Shown: piece after piece, positions 53,660 to 62,469 of the stretch
How positions within the stretch are numbered: the first letter of the stretch is position 1
How the letters are laid out: each line of letters starts with the position of its first letter
Origin: Jannaschia sp. GRR-S6-38
GTDB lineage: Bacteria > Pseudomonadota > Alphaproteobacteria > Rhodobacterales > Rhodobacteraceae
Assembly: GCF_029853695.1 (NCBI RefSeq)
Contig: NZ_CP122537.1
Location: forward strand, 248,001-312,000
Length of the DNA: 64,000 bases
Direction: 5' to 3'
Position numbers and translations under genes: made by a program
Notes under the pieces: model-generated
What the model saw: only the letters and a program-made list of their open reading frames with translations
What the model was told of the DNA's origin: nothing
Databases searched by the model: none

Positions 53660-54303
53660 CCTTATTTGACGAACCTGATCAGGTTTCCAAGAGAGAATTA
53701 ATTTACGCAGCTAGTGTCTTTCCCAAAGGATCACTCCGTTTCAGTGACGACAGTGCGCGTGAGATTGCATACAAGAACTTCGGTGGAGGCGGCGGTGGTT
53801 GGGACTATACTGACCTGCCCAAACGCCTCGCGGACGTCTATAAGGGCACTGACAGATCAACGGCAATCTCATCGGCAAGAGCGCTACCTGGTAAAGGTGA
53901 AGGTTCAGCAAAAGCCTTCATTCTCGAGAAAGTCTTCTTGAAGTTCGACCCTTCTGAATGGTCAGCAGTTACACGAGAGCACTCAATCCTTGAGCGTGAT
54001 GAGTTCGAAATCCCAATTTCTAATGATATATATCTGAGGCGCGCCTCTAAAGTCATTTCATTGTTCATCGTTCCGTACTCCCAAGAGAACTTGTCAGAAG
54101 ACCAAGAGAAACGACTGCTACAACTCCTTGGATCACTACCGCATTGTCGAGAAATCACCACGGCTTGGTTGTTTTGTGCGCCTGAACAAGCTGGCCATCG
54201 ACAGATAAGAGCGTCCTCAATTGAACCAGACTACTTCGACATCGAAGAAACACTTGATATTATCATAACCTTTAAAAATTTTGTTCTGCAAGCTAGACGC
54301 TAG
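53656..54303 (+). CDS. Low-GC orphan gene overlapping the parE stop, function unknown
   Basis: TTG at 53656 shares bases with the parE TGA (TTGA). The 215-residue product begins T-L-F-D-E-P-D-Q-V-S-K-R-E-L-I-Y and has a G-G-G-G-G-G-W run near residue 39, an F-L-K-F-D-P-S-E-W segment, and a C-terminal I-I-I-T-F-K-N-F-V. GC content and codon use are visibly lower than in every neighbour. No domain is recognised and no mobility gene is visible. The start codon and operon with parE are inferred from the overlap; it is likely horizontally acquired. Confidence 0.6.
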   Translation: MTLFDEPDQVSKRELIYAASVFPKGSLRFSDDSAREIAYKNFGGGGGGWDYTDLPKRLADVYKGTDRSTAISSARALPGKGEGSAKAFILEKVFLKFDPSEWSAVTREHSILERDEFEIPISNDIYLRRASKVISLFIVPYSQENLSEDQEKRLLQLLGSLPHCREITTAWLFCAPEQAGHRQIRASSIEPDYFDIEETLDIIITFKNFVLQARR

Positions 54304-54347
54304 GCCGCTTCAGGGGCGACCTTCGAGGCAATCTCTACGTATTGAGC

Positions 54348-54459
54348 CGCCCGACCCGCCCCCCCACGGTGCGGGCGCTTCGGCCGATTAATTCTTAACC
54401 AAACGATGCGCCGACGGCCTCGCTTCGCGCAGCGTTGGTGCGCCCCGTCGGGTCGGGCG
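54348..54459. repeat. 11-bp inverted repeat pair with 90-nt spacing
   Basis: CGCCCGACCCG at 54348-54358 and CGGGTCGGGCG at 54449-54459 are perfectly complementary. Between them lies an AT-rich piece with TTAATTCTTAACC. The pair lies just after the low-GC gene and before the cytochrome gene. It might be the end of an acquired segment or a folded RNA; the remainder of the 254-bp gap holds no gene. Confidence 0.35.
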
Positions 54460-54557
54460 CTGCCCTCTGCAACATGCGATGAGCAGAGCATGGAGTGCCT
54501 CATTATCCGATCCTTAGGATTTAAGGACGGGTTCTGGCTAGCTGCAGACCCTCCCCC

Positions 54558-54968
54558 CTACTCCTGCACACTCTCCAACCAAGCCACCAGCGCCGCGATC
54601 GGCGCGCTCGTGACGATGGGCTGGCCCGCGTCGGTGCGGACGAAGGCGGCCTCCACGCCCTCGAAGACCGGGCCCCAGACGGGCATGGTCATGCCGTGGC
54701 TCAGAAGCGGGTCGCGGCCGTCGATCTGGGCGACCACGCCGAAATGCGGGAAAGTGCCGCCGGCGCGGGCCGCGAGGCCGGTCAGGTCGGGGACGGGGAC
54801 GACCAGCACCTCGGTCATGGGCCCGTCGCCGCGGCCCGTGGGCCCGTGGCAGGTGGCGCAGAAATCCATGAACAGGGCCTCGCCCGTCGCGATCTGCTCG
54901 CCCTCCTGCGCCGCAGCCGGCAGGGGCAGGAGAAGGGCCAGGACGAGGGCCGGGAAAAGGGTGCGCAT
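54558..54968 (-). CDS. Class I-type c-cytochrome, periplasmic
   Basis: Start ATG at 54968. The 136-residue product has a signal peptide (L-F-P-A-L-V-L-A-L-L-L-P-L-P-A-A-A) and a C-A-T-C-H heme motif (Cys37, Cys40, His41). A C-terminal G-M-T-M-P-V-W probably supplies the axial Met. It carries electrons in the periplasm and needs the ccm system. Partner unknown. Confidence 0.88.
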   Translation of the reverse strand: MRTLFPALVLALLLPLPAAAQEGEQIATGEALFMDFCATCHGPTGRGDGPMTEVLVVPVPDLTGLAARAGGTFPHFGVVAQIDGRDPLLSHGMTMPVWGPVFEGVEAAFVRTDAGQPIVTSAPIAALVAWLESVQE

Positions 54969-55081
54969 GATGCTGTCTCCGCTAGCGATGCCCGATCCTC
55001 GCCCGGGGGCCGCCCCGCGCGCCTTGACCCGGATCAAGCGCACCCCTTTCCCGGGGGCGCGGGCCCGCTAGCTTCCCCTTC

Positions 55082-55876
55082 ATGCGCCGCACGGTTTCCG
55101 CCCTCCTCCGCCGCGTGCCCGCCGGGATCCGGTCGGTCTCGCTGACGCTCGCGCTCGCGCTGGCGGCGCCGGCCGTGGCGCAGGACACCGACCTGGAGCT
55201 CGTGCTCCTGGCCGACGCCTCGGGCTCGATCACCGATGCCGAGATCGCCTTCCAGCGCCGCGGCTATGCGCAGGCGATCACCGACCCGCGGGTGATCGCG
55301 GCGATCCGCAACACCGCCTATGGCTCGATCGCGGTCACCTATGTCGAATGGGCCGCCAACCAGGCCGTGGTCGTACCCTGGACCCGCATCGCGACCGAGG
55401 AGCAGGCCCGCGCCTTCGCCGCGGCCCTCCTGGTGCCGCCGCGCCGCGCGGGCGGGCGCAACGCCATCGGCGCGGCGCTGCTGGCCGGGCGCGACCTGAT
55501 CGAGGGCAACGCGATCGACGGCTGGCGCAAGGTGATCGACTTCTCGGGCGACAGCCCCAACAGCTATTCCGGCCCGCCCATCGCCGCCGCCCGCGCCGAG
55601 GTGCTGGAGGGCGGCATCACGATCAACGCGCTTGCCATCCTGGCCGAGGGCGCGGCGGGCGGGCGCGCGAACCTCGCGCAGATCTACCGCGAGGAGATCA
55701 TCGGCGGACAGGGCGCCTTCGTGATCGAGGCCGCTACCGACGACGTCTTCGCCGAGGCCGTCCGCCGCAAGCTGATCCTCGAGATCGCGGGCGAAGTTTC
55801 GCCGCGCCGTCAGGCCCTTGCGGGCGAGCGGGGCTGCGATAGGCTCGCGCCATGCACCTACTCCGAACGGCCCTGA
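55082..55876 (+). CDS. DUF1194 protein, von Willebrand A-like, exported
   Basis: A 264-residue protein with a signal peptide (L-T-L-A-L-A-L-A-A-P-A-V-A-Q) and a MIDAS-like L-A-D-A-S-G-S-I at residues about 42-49, then D-F-S-G-D-S-P-N-S-Y-S. DUF1194 proteins are periplasmic VWA-like proteins of unknown job. Its last 25 bp overlap the next gene, an HExxH lipoprotein, so the two are probably partners. Confidence 0.85.
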   Translation: MRRTVSALLRRVPAGIRSVSLTLALALAAPAVAQDTDLELVLLADASGSITDAEIAFQRRGYAQAITDPRVIAAIRNTAYGSIAVTYVEWAANQAVVVPWTRIATEEQARAFAAALLVPPRRAGGRNAIGAALLAGRDLIEGNAIDGWRKVIDFSGDSPNSYSGPPIAAARAEVLEGGITINALAILAEGAAGGRANLAQIYREEIIGGQGAFVIEAATDDVFAEAVRRKLILEIAGEVSPRRQALAGERGCDRLAPCTYSERP

Positions 55877-56523
55877 TCTGCCTTGCCCTGACGGGATGCG
55901 CCCGGTCGCTGACGCCGGACGAGGCCGCGCTTCTGGCCCCGATCCACGGCGAGACGCTGGCGGTCGAGCGCATGCGCGTTTCGGTCAGCCCCGTCGTCGG
56001 CGCCTTCCGGCTGAGCTACGACGCGCGGCCCCGGACCACCTGCCGCGAGCGGATCGGGCGCCCGCAGCAGGGCCGCATCGACGTGCGGACCGGCGGGATC
56101 GTCCTATTCGAGACGCTGCTGCTGCGCCCCGACCTGGGCCGCGACCTCGCGGCGGCGCCGGGGGGCGTGCTGGACCTGCCTTCGGCGATGTTCCTCGCGC
56201 ATGAGGCGACGCATGTCTGGCAGTGGCAAAACCGGCGGCTGACCGGCTACCACCCCGTGCGGGCCTTCTCGGAGCAGGTTGCCGTGGACGACCCCTACCT
56301 GCTCGACCCGGAGGACCCGCGCAGGTTCCTCGATTACGGGTTCGAGCAGCAGGCGACGCTGGTGGAGGAGTATCTCTGCTGCGCCACGCTCGACGCCGAC
56401 GGCGCGCGGACGCAGCGGCTCTTCGCGCTGTTGCGGCAGATCATGCCGGTGGCGGAGCCCGAGGCGTTTCCGCGTCGCGTGACGGTGCCCTATGCCGCGG
56501 ATCTGAAGGGCATCTGTTCCTGA
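55852..56523 (+). CDS. Lipoprotein with HExxH motif, putative metalloprotease
   Basis: A 223-residue protein with a signal peptide ending in the lipobox L-T-G-C. The body has L-A-H-E-A-T-H-V-W-Q-W-Q-N near residue 120, an HExxH zincin-like helix. A later E-Q-Q-A-T-L-V-E-E-Y could give a third metal ligand. It overlaps the upstream DUF1194 gene by 25 bp. The metal and proteolytic activity are inferred from the motif alone; the family is not recognised. Confidence 0.65.
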   Translation: MHLLRTALICLALTGCARSLTPDEAALLAPIHGETLAVERMRVSVSPVVGAFRLSYDARPRTTCRERIGRPQQGRIDVRTGGIVLFETLLLRPDLGRDLAAAPGGVLDLPSAMFLAHEATHVWQWQNRRLTGYHPVRAFSEQVAVDDPYLLDPEDPRRFLDYGFEQQATLVEEYLCCATLDADGARTQRLFALLRQIMPVAEPEAFPRRVTVPYAADLKGICS

Positions 56524-56533
56524 AGCGCGCGCC

Positions 56534-58348
56534 TCAGGCCTCGGCCCGCTCCGCCAGCACCAGCCACTCCTCCTCGGCCGCCGAGAGCTTCGCCTGCCGT
56601 TCGACCAGCGCGTCGGTCGCCTTCCGGAACTTCAGCGGCTCGCGCGTGAAGAGGTCCGGATCGGCCAGCAGGCCTTCGAGCTTGCCGATCTCGGCCTCCA
56701 GCCGGGCGATTTCCTTGGGCAGGGCGTCGAGGCGGTGCCGCTCGGTGTAGCTGAGCGCGTCGGACGGCGCCGGGGCGGACGCAGGTTTCGACGGCGCGGC
56801 GGGCTTGGCGGCGGGCTTCGGCGCGAGGCGGGCGCCGCGCTCGGGGCGCTGCGCCAAGTAGTCCGACCAGCCGCCGGGATAGGCCTGAGCGCTGCCGTCG
56901 CCATCCATCGCGACCGTCTGCGTGGCGACCCGGTCGAGGAAATCGCGGTCGTGGCTCACGAGCAGGACCGTGCCGTCGTAATCGCCGATCACGTCCTGCA
57001 GCAGGTCCAGCGTCTCGATATCGAGGTCGTTGGTCGGCTCGTCCAGCACCAGCAGGTTCGACGGCAGCGCCATGATCCGCGCCATGAGCAGCCGCGCCTT
57101 CTCGCCCCCCGAGAGCGAGCGGACCGGCGCCTTGAGCTGGCGGTCGTCGAAGAGGAAGTCCTTCAGATAGCCCGCGACATGCCGCGGCGTGCCGCGCACC
57201 ATCACCTGATCGGACGCGCCCGACACGCCCAGCAGCGGATCCAGCGTCAGCGAATCCCACAGCGTGGCATCCGGATCGAGCTTGGCGCGGGCCTGGTCGA
57301 AGACCGCGATTTCAAGGTTGGTGCCGTGCCGGACGCTGCCGGTATCGGGCGCGAGATCCCCCAACAGCATCTTCAGCACGGTGGTCTTGCCGACGCCGTT
57401 GGGGCCGACGAAGGCCACACGGTCGCCGCGCTGCACGCGCAGGTCGAAATCGCGCAGGATCACGCGGTCGCCGAAGCTCTTGGAGATGCCCTTGGCCTCG
57501 ATCACGCGCTTGCCGCTGGTCGGGCCGCTGTCGAGCTCCAGCGCCGCCGTGCCCGCGCGGCGAATCTGGGCGGCGCGCTCGGCGCGCAGCTCGGCCAGGG
57601 CGCGCACGCGGCCCATGTTGCGCTTGCGCCGGGCGCTGATGCCCTCGACGGCCCAGCGCGCCTCGGCCTTGATCTTGCGGTTCAGCTTGTGGCGGGCCTG
57701 GTCCTCTTCCTCCCAGACCTTGTCGCGCCAGGCCTCGAAGGCGTCGAAGCCCTTTTCCTGCCGGCGCACAGCGCCCCGGTCGATCCAGAGCGTCGCGCGG
57801 GTCAGCGCACGCAGGAAGGCGCGGTCGTGGCTGATCAGGACGAAGGCGGCGCGGGTCTGTTGCAGCTCGGCTTCCAGCCAGGCGATGGCGTCGATGTCGA
57901 GATGGTTGGTCGGCTCGTCGAGCAGCATCAACTCCGGCGCCTCGGCCAGCAGCTTGGCCAGCGCGGCGCGGCGGCGTTCGCCGCCCGAGGCGCGCGCGGG
58001 ATCGGCGTCGAGCGCCAGCTTCAGCCCCTCGGCCGCGGCCTCGACGCGCCAGGCCTCGGACGGGTCGAGGCCGGAGGCGGCGTAATCACCCAGGCTCGCG
58101 AAGCCCGACAGGTCGGGATCCTGTTCCATGTATCCGACGGAGGTGCCCGGGCTGAGGACGCGCGCGCCGCGATCGGCTTCGACCAGCCCGGCCATGACCT
58201 TCATCAGCGTCGATTTGCCCGACCCGTTGCGCCCGACCAGCGCCACCCGGTCGCCGGGCTGCACCACGAGCGACAGGTCCGCGAAGACCGGCTCGCCCCC
58301 GAAGGTCAGCGAAATATCGGTGAGTTGCAAAAGGGGTGCGCGCGCCAT
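56534..58348 (-). CDS. ABC-F family ATPase (Uup-like)
   Basis: Start ATG at 58348. The 604-residue protein has two ABC domains, Walker A G-R-N-G-S-G-K-S-T and G-P-N-G-V-G-K-T-T, signatures A-S-G-G-E-R-R-R and L-S-G-G-E-K-A-R, and Walker B L-L-D-E-P-T-N-H-L-D in the first half. A linker and a C-terminal Lys/Glu-rich coiled coil follow. No membrane helices. Uup-type ABC-F proteins act on the ribosome or branched DNA. It is convergent with the HExxH lipoprotein gene. Confidence 0.87.
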   Translation of the reverse strand: MARAPLLQLTDISLTFGGEPVFADLSLVVQPGDRVALVGRNGSGKSTLMKVMAGLVEADRGARVLSPGTSVGYMEQDPDLSGFASLGDYAASGLDPSEAWRVEAAAEGLKLALDADPARASGGERRRAALAKLLAEAPELMLLDEPTNHLDIDAIAWLEAELQQTRAAFVLISHDRAFLRALTRATLWIDRGAVRRQEKGFDAFEAWRDKVWEEEDQARHKLNRKIKAEARWAVEGISARRKRNMGRVRALAELRAERAAQIRRAGTAALELDSGPTSGKRVIEAKGISKSFGDRVILRDFDLRVQRGDRVAFVGPNGVGKTTVLKMLLGDLAPDTGSVRHGTNLEIAVFDQARAKLDPDATLWDSLTLDPLLGVSGASDQVMVRGTPRHVAGYLKDFLFDDRQLKAPVRSLSGGEKARLLMARIMALPSNLLVLDEPTNDLDIETLDLLQDVIGDYDGTVLLVSHDRDFLDRVATQTVAMDGDGSAQAYPGGWSDYLAQRPERGARLAPKPAAKPAAPSKPASAPAPSDALSYTERHRLDALPKEIARLEAEIGKLEGLLADPDLFTREPLKFRKATDALVERQAKLSAAEEEWLVLAERAEA

Positions 58349-58383
58349 CCCGGGCAGGTAGTCGCGCGCCCCGGCGGCGTCAA

Positions 58384-59049
58384 TCAGGCGGCGTCGAGCA
58401 ATCCCGTGAGCGCGGCGGCCCGGGCGGGCGGGATCGCGGCGACGGGCAGCGCCGTGAAGACATGCATCGTGCCGAGGTCGCGGTCGCGTACGGCGTGGTC
58501 GGAGACCCCGGCCCCGAGCGCGAGCCAGCTTCGCAGAAGCGGCGGCAGCGGGCCGGGGCGGTCGGGCAGCGCCACGGTCTCGGGCGCTTTCGGACCGGGG
58601 CGCCACCCCTCGGGCGCGGCGCGTCCGCGCAGCCGGGCCATGCCCGTACCGTCGGCCGGAAAGGACGCGCAGCCGTAGAGAACGGCGGCCTGTTCGGCCA
58701 CGACCAGCCGCGCCATGGCCGCCAGCAATAGCCGCGGTACGTCCGGGTCGAGCGGCCCGGGCGCGAATCCGATGCGCCCGACCTCGACAAGCCGGGCGAA
58801 GGCCGCGGCGAAGCGCGTCAGGTCGTAGCTTTGCGCGGTGTAGCCCCGCAGCGCGGCGGGCCCGTCCTGCACCGTCAGGCGCGCGCAGGCGGCGGGGCCG
58901 TCGGGGCCTTCGACCGTGAGGTGCAGCGCGCCGGCATCGAAGGCGTCGCGATCCGTCCCGCCCGCGCGGAAGAGCCGCGCCCGCAGCGCCAGCGCGGCCC
59001 CGGCCTCCTGGCCCAGCCGCACGCGCCAGCGCCCCGCCTGCATCTCCAT
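58384..59049 (-). CDS. olsB: OlsB-like L-ornithine N-acyltransferase (GNAT)
   Basis: A 221-residue protein with [26 protein letters not shown] and L-V-E-V-G-R-I-G-F. These match the 3-hydroxyacyl-ACP:ornithine acyltransferase OlsB, which starts ornithine lipid synthesis. The first residues [11 protein letters not shown] fit the family start. olsA is not beside it in this window. Divergent from msrB with an 80-bp gap. Confidence 0.75.
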   Translation of the reverse strand: MEMQAGRWRVRLGQEAGAALALRARLFRAGGTDRDAFDAGALHLTVEGPDGPAACARLTVQDGPAALRGYTAQSYDLTRFAAAFARLVEVGRIGFAPGPLDPDVPRLLLAAMARLVVAEQAAVLYGCASFPADGTGMARLRGRAAPEGWRPGPKAPETVALPDRPGPLPPLLRSWLALGAGVSDHAVRDRDLGTMHVFTALPVAAIPPARAAALTGLLDAA

Positions 59050-59129
59050 CCCGGTCTCCCCGCCCTTGGCGCTCCGCCGCGCGGGGCCTATCTGCCCCGC
59101 AACGGTATTCGAAGCGAGAGGAAAGCCCG

Positions 59130-59534
59130 ATGGAGAAGGTCGTCAAGTCCGACGAGGAATGGAAGGCGCAGCTCGGCCCCGAGGCCTACAAGGTGCTGCG
59201 CAAGCACGCGACCGAACGTGCGGGTACGCATGAGGACTTCCCCAAGGGTCCGGGCACCTATGTCTGCAAGGGCTGCGGCGCGCCGCTCTTCGCGCAGGAC
59301 GCCAAGTTCGAGAGCGGGACCGGCTGGCCCAGCTTCTACCAGCCCGTCGATGGCGTGGAGGGCGAGCGCGTGGGCGAGAGCGAGGACAATTCCTGGTTCA
59401 TGAAGCGCACCGAGGTGCATTGCGCCCGGTGCGAGGGGCATCTGGGCCATGTCTTCCCCGACGGCCCGCAACCGACCGGCCTGCGCTACTGCATCAACGG
59501 CGTGGCGCTGGAATTCGAGCCCGAGGAGGGCTGA
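59130..59534 (+). CDS. msrB: Peptide-methionine (R)-S-oxide reductase MsrB
   Basis: A 134-residue MsrB. Zinc cysteines lie in C-K-G-C (46, 49) and C-A-R-C, with the substrate W in G-T-G-W-P-S-F and the catalytic Cys in R-Y-C-I-N-G-V-A-L. It repairs oxidised methionine R-epimer. A hairpin follows and bamE converges. Confidence 0.94.
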   Translation: MEKVVKSDEEWKAQLGPEAYKVLRKHATERAGTHEDFPKGPGTYVCKGCGAPLFAQDAKFESGTGWPSFYQPVDGVEGERVGESEDNSWFMKRTEVHCARCEGHLGHVFPDGPQPTGLRYCINGVALEFEPEEG

Positions 59535-59539
59535 GACGG

Positions 59540-59562
59540 GCGCGGGCGGCGACCGCCCGCGC
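59540..59562. terminator. GC hairpin between convergent msrB and bamE
   Basis: A 10-bp perfect stem GCGCGGGCGG/CCGCCCGCGC with a 3-nt CGA loop sits between the two convergent genes. It lacks a T run, so it would be a weak or rho-assisted stop for both. Confidence 0.45.
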
Positions 59563-59570
59563 TCAGTCCG

Positions 59571-60026
59571 TCAATTGTCGTTGGCCAGCGCCTCGCCCAC
59601 GTTGATGCGGCCGAAGTTGCGGATGATCTGCTGGATCAGGCCGAAATCGCGAATCGAGGTCTCGGTGACCCGGCGCGACAGCGGCACGACGCGTCCGCGC
59701 TCCAGCCCGAAGCGTTCGATATTCGCGATCGTGCCGGCCTCGGAGAAGCTGATGGCGACCAGTTCGCGCTCGACCGTCTCGGGCGCCTGCCAGGCGAACT
59801 GGCGCTTGCGACTCTGGACGTAATACCAGGCATTCTCGCCCAGCACGCCCTGCGCGGTGGGCCGTCCGATCGACGTCTCGACGGTGTCGCGGGTGTCGAC
59901 CCCGACGATCAGGTTCGCCAGATCGGCGTCGTCGGGGACATAGCCGTGATTGCGGTAGGTCGCGCTGCACGCGCTCAGGCCGACCACGAGAAGGGCTGTG
60001 GCGATGCCCCTGATGATACCAGCCAT
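59571..60026 (-). CDS. bamE: Outer membrane protein assembly factor BamE (SmpA/OmlA)
   Basis: A 151-residue lipoprotein: signal peptide with lipobox L-S-A-C, then the BamE fold with I-V-G-V-D-T-R-D-T-V-E-T-S-I-G-R-P-T and A-W-Y-Y-V-Q-S-R. It is part of the BAM complex for outer membrane proteins. The order bamE - DUF177 - rpmF - plsX - fabH - ihfA is standard in this group. Confidence 0.9.
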   Translation of the reverse strand: MAGIIRGIATALLVVGLSACSATYRNHGYVPDDADLANLIVGVDTRDTVETSIGRPTAQGVLGENAWYYVQSRKRQFAWQAPETVERELVAISFSEAGTIANIERFGLERGRVVPLSRRVTETSIRDFGLIQQIIRNFGRINVGEALANDN

Positions 60027-60169
60027 GCGTCCTCGTCCGTCCCTCCCGCCCGACGGCCCGTTGCGGGCCGGGGCGGTTTCGACCTATGGCTTAGCGGGCC
60101 GGGCCTGCCGCATCAAGCCCGGCCCCGCCGCGCCGCCCGCGTGGAACTCCGGATCGACGACACCGTTGC

Positions 60170-60730
60170 ATGGACATGATGAAACCCATTCTCTCCCAGC
60201 CCATCCGCATCGCCGACCTGCCTCAGGGCAAGCCGACGCCGTTCCGCCTGGTCCCCGATGCGGGCGAGCTAGAGCGGCTGGCCGACCGGATGGGGGTCGA
60301 CGAGTTGCGCAAGGTGAAGCTGGAGGTGCAGATCGCGCCCGGGCCCGGCCGGGACTGGAGCCTGTCGGGGCATCTGGGCGCGACCGTGGTGCAACCATGC
60401 CGGGTGACGACCGACCCGGTGACGACGCGGATCGAGGAGGACGTGACGCGCCGCTACGCGGCCGACTACGTCGAACCCGAAGATGACGAGCTGGAAATGG
60501 ACGCGGACGAAACAGTCGAGGCGCTGCCGACGCTGATCGATCCTGGCGCGCTTCTGGAGGAGACGCTGGCCCTCGCGATCCCGCCCTTTCCGCGCTCGGA
60601 AGCGGCGGAGGAGCTGGATCTCAGCGCCGCACCGCCGGGTGCCGCGCCGCTCGACGCGGAAACGGTGAAGCCGTTCGCGGGTCTCGCGGCGCTCAAGGCG
60701 CAGATGGAAGGCAAGTCCGACGAAGACTGA
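60170..60730 (+). CDS. DUF177/YceD family protein
   Basis: A 186-residue protein. YceD features: V-V-Q-P-C-R-V-T-T-D-P-V, an acidic stretch E-P-E-D-D-E-L-E-M-D, and D-P-G-A-L-L-E-E-T-L-A-L. YceD family members are linked to 23S rRNA or ribosome metabolism and lie next to rpmF, as here (about 430 bp on, with a small antisense gene between). Confidence 0.87.
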   Translation: MDMMKPILSQPIRIADLPQGKPTPFRLVPDAGELERLADRMGVDELRKVKLEVQIAPGPGRDWSLSGHLGATVVQPCRVTTDPVTTRIEEDVTRRYAADYVEPEDDELEMDADETVEALPTLIDPGALLEETLALAIPPFPRSEAAEELDLSAAPPGAAPLDAETVKPFAGLAALKAQMEGKSDED

Positions 60731-60733
60731 GCC

Positions 60734-60886
60734 TCAGCGCGGCCCGTTCATCATCTGGCGCACTTCACCCAGGCGGGCGTTGTCGAATTTCTGGTTCTCA
60801 TGCGGTTGCGCGGTGACGGCGGCGGTGGTGACCAGCGCGGTCAGCGCGATCGCCAGCCCGGCCAGCGGGAGGGTCTTGCGGTTCAT
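60734..60886 (-). CDS. Small secreted peptide, unknown function
   Basis: A 50-residue protein with AAAGGAT upstream and a signal-like N-terminus (L-P-L-A-G-L-A-I-A-L-T-A-L-V-T-T-A-A-V-T-A). The mature part is only about 23 residues (Q-P-H-E-N-Q-K-F-D-N-A-R). It is transcribed against the DUF177 and rpmF genes, ending 3 bases from the DUF177 stop. Low support: start and signal sequence are the only evidence. Confidence 0.4.
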   Translation of the reverse strand: MNRKTLPLAGLAIALTALVTTAAVTAQPHENQKFDNARLGEVRQMMNGPR

Positions 60887-61156
60887 GGGTTCGATCCTTT
60901 CGATCATTCGACGGATATACGCATCGCGGGGCGCATCGGTTTCCCGCATCAGCGCACAGGCCCGTCACGCTTCCGAGAGACCGGCGTGAGCCGGCGCGAG
61001 GCTTGCATCCGGTCGGAATCGCTGTAAGACGCGCACTCCGCCCCGACGGCTGCGAAAGCGCTGGACCCCTGTCCGTGAAGGGACTAGGGACGCGGCAACG
61101 AATTGACACCTGCGGGACGCAGCCTTGCGGCCCCAAACACGATCCGAGGTTGAGAC

Positions 61157-61360
61157 ATGGCCGTTCCCCAGAACAAGGTCACCCGCTCCCGCCGCAACCA
61201 GCGCCGCGCGCATGATTTCCTGGTGCCCGGCAATCCGGCGGAGTGCCCCAATTGCGGTGAGCTCAAGCGCCCGCACCACGTCTGCGGCGCCTGCGGTCAC
61301 TATGCCGACCGCGAAGTCGTCGCGGCCGACACGGTCGAGCTGGACGACGACGTCGCCTGA
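61157..61360 (+). CDS. rpmF: 50S ribosomal protein L32
   Basis: A 67-residue L32 with [13 protein letters not shown] at the start and two zinc Cys pairs (C30-P-N-C33, C43-G-A-C46). Ahead of plsX by 23 bp. Confidence 0.95.
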   Translation: MAVPQNKVTRSRRNQRRAHDFLVPGNPAECPNCGELKRPHHVCGACGHYADREVVAADTVELDDDVA

Positions 61361-61383
61361 TCGCCGTCGCGGGGGAGGATGCG

Positions 61384-62469
61384 ATGTCGGATGATGCCGG
61401 CGCGGCCCCCCCGTCCCCCAAGACCGATGCGTCCGCGGTCCTGTCCATCGATGCGATGGGCGGCGACCTGGGACCCGAGGCGGTCATCGCCGGCCTGGCC
61501 CGCGCCGTCCGCAAGAACCCGGCCATCCGGTTCCTCGTCCATGGCGACAAGCCCGTCCTCGACGCGCTGATCGCAAAGCGGCGCGGCCTCTCCGATCATT
61601 GCAGCACGCGGCACGCCGAGGGCGTCGTCACGATGGACGACAAGCCCGCGCAGGTCATGCGCCGGGGACGCGACACCTCGATGTGGTCGGCGATCGACGC
61701 CGTCCGCTCCGGCGAGGCCACGGTCTGCGTGTCCTGCGGCAATACCGGCGCGCTGATGGCGGTCTCGATGATCCTGCTGCGCAAGCTGCCCGGCGTGAAC
61801 CGCCCGGCCATTTCCTGCCTCTGGCCCTCGCGCAACAAGACCGGCTTCAACGTCATGCTCGACGTGGGCGCCGATATCCGCGCCGATAGCGACGACCTGC
61901 TGCAATACGCGCTGATGGGCATGTCCTATGCCCGCAACGGGCTGGGGCTGGACCGGCCGCGCGTCGGGCTGCTGAATGTGGGCACCGAGGAGCACAAGGG
62001 GCGCTCCGAACTGCGCGACGCGCATGACCTGATCGAGGCGCTGGCCGATGCCAACCGCTTCGACTTCGTGGGCTTCGTCGAGGGCGGCGACATCCCCTCG
62101 GACCGCGTCGACGTGATCGTCACCGACGGCTTCACCGGAAACGTCGCGCTGAAGACCGGCGAGGGCACCGCCCGCTTCGTGCGCGACATGCTGGGCGAAG
62201 CCTTCCGCGCGGGCCCGCTATCCAAGGTGGCGGGGCTGCTGGCGCTCGGTTCGCTCAAGCGGCTGGGCGGCAAGATCGACCCGCGCCGCGTCAATGGCGG
62301 GGTCTTCCTTGGGCTGAACGGCACCGTCGTTAAATCGCATGGCTCGGCCGACGAGACCGGCGTCGCCGCCGCCGTGGCGCTGGCCTGGGACCTGTCGCGC
62401 ACCGGCTTCAGCGACAAGCTGAAGGCGCGGCTCTCCTCGGTCACCGGCCAGGTGGAGGCCGAGCAGTGA
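61384..62469 (+). CDS. plsX: Phosphate acyltransferase PlsX
   Basis: A 361-residue PlsX: V-L-S-I-D-A-M-G-G-D-L-G-P at the start, V-S-C-G-N-T-G-A-L-M-A and V-T-D-G-F-T-G-N-V-A-L-K. It makes acyl phosphate from acyl-ACP in phospholipid synthesis. Overlaps fabH by 4 bp. Confidence 0.95.
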   Translation: MSDDAGAAPPSPKTDASAVLSIDAMGGDLGPEAVIAGLARAVRKNPAIRFLVHGDKPVLDALIAKRRGLSDHCSTRHAEGVVTMDDKPAQVMRRGRDTSMWSAIDAVRSGEATVCVSCGNTGALMAVSMILLRKLPGVNRPAISCLWPSRNKTGFNVMLDVGADIRADSDDLLQYALMGMSYARNGLGLDRPRVGLLNVGTEEHKGRSELRDAHDLIEALADANRFDFVGFVEGGDIPSDRVDVIVTDGFTGNVALKTGEGTARFVRDMLGEAFRAGPLSKVAGLLALGSLKRLGGKIDPRRVNGGVFLGLNGTVVKSHGSADETGVAAAVALAWDLSRTGFSDKLKARLSSVTGQVEAEQ

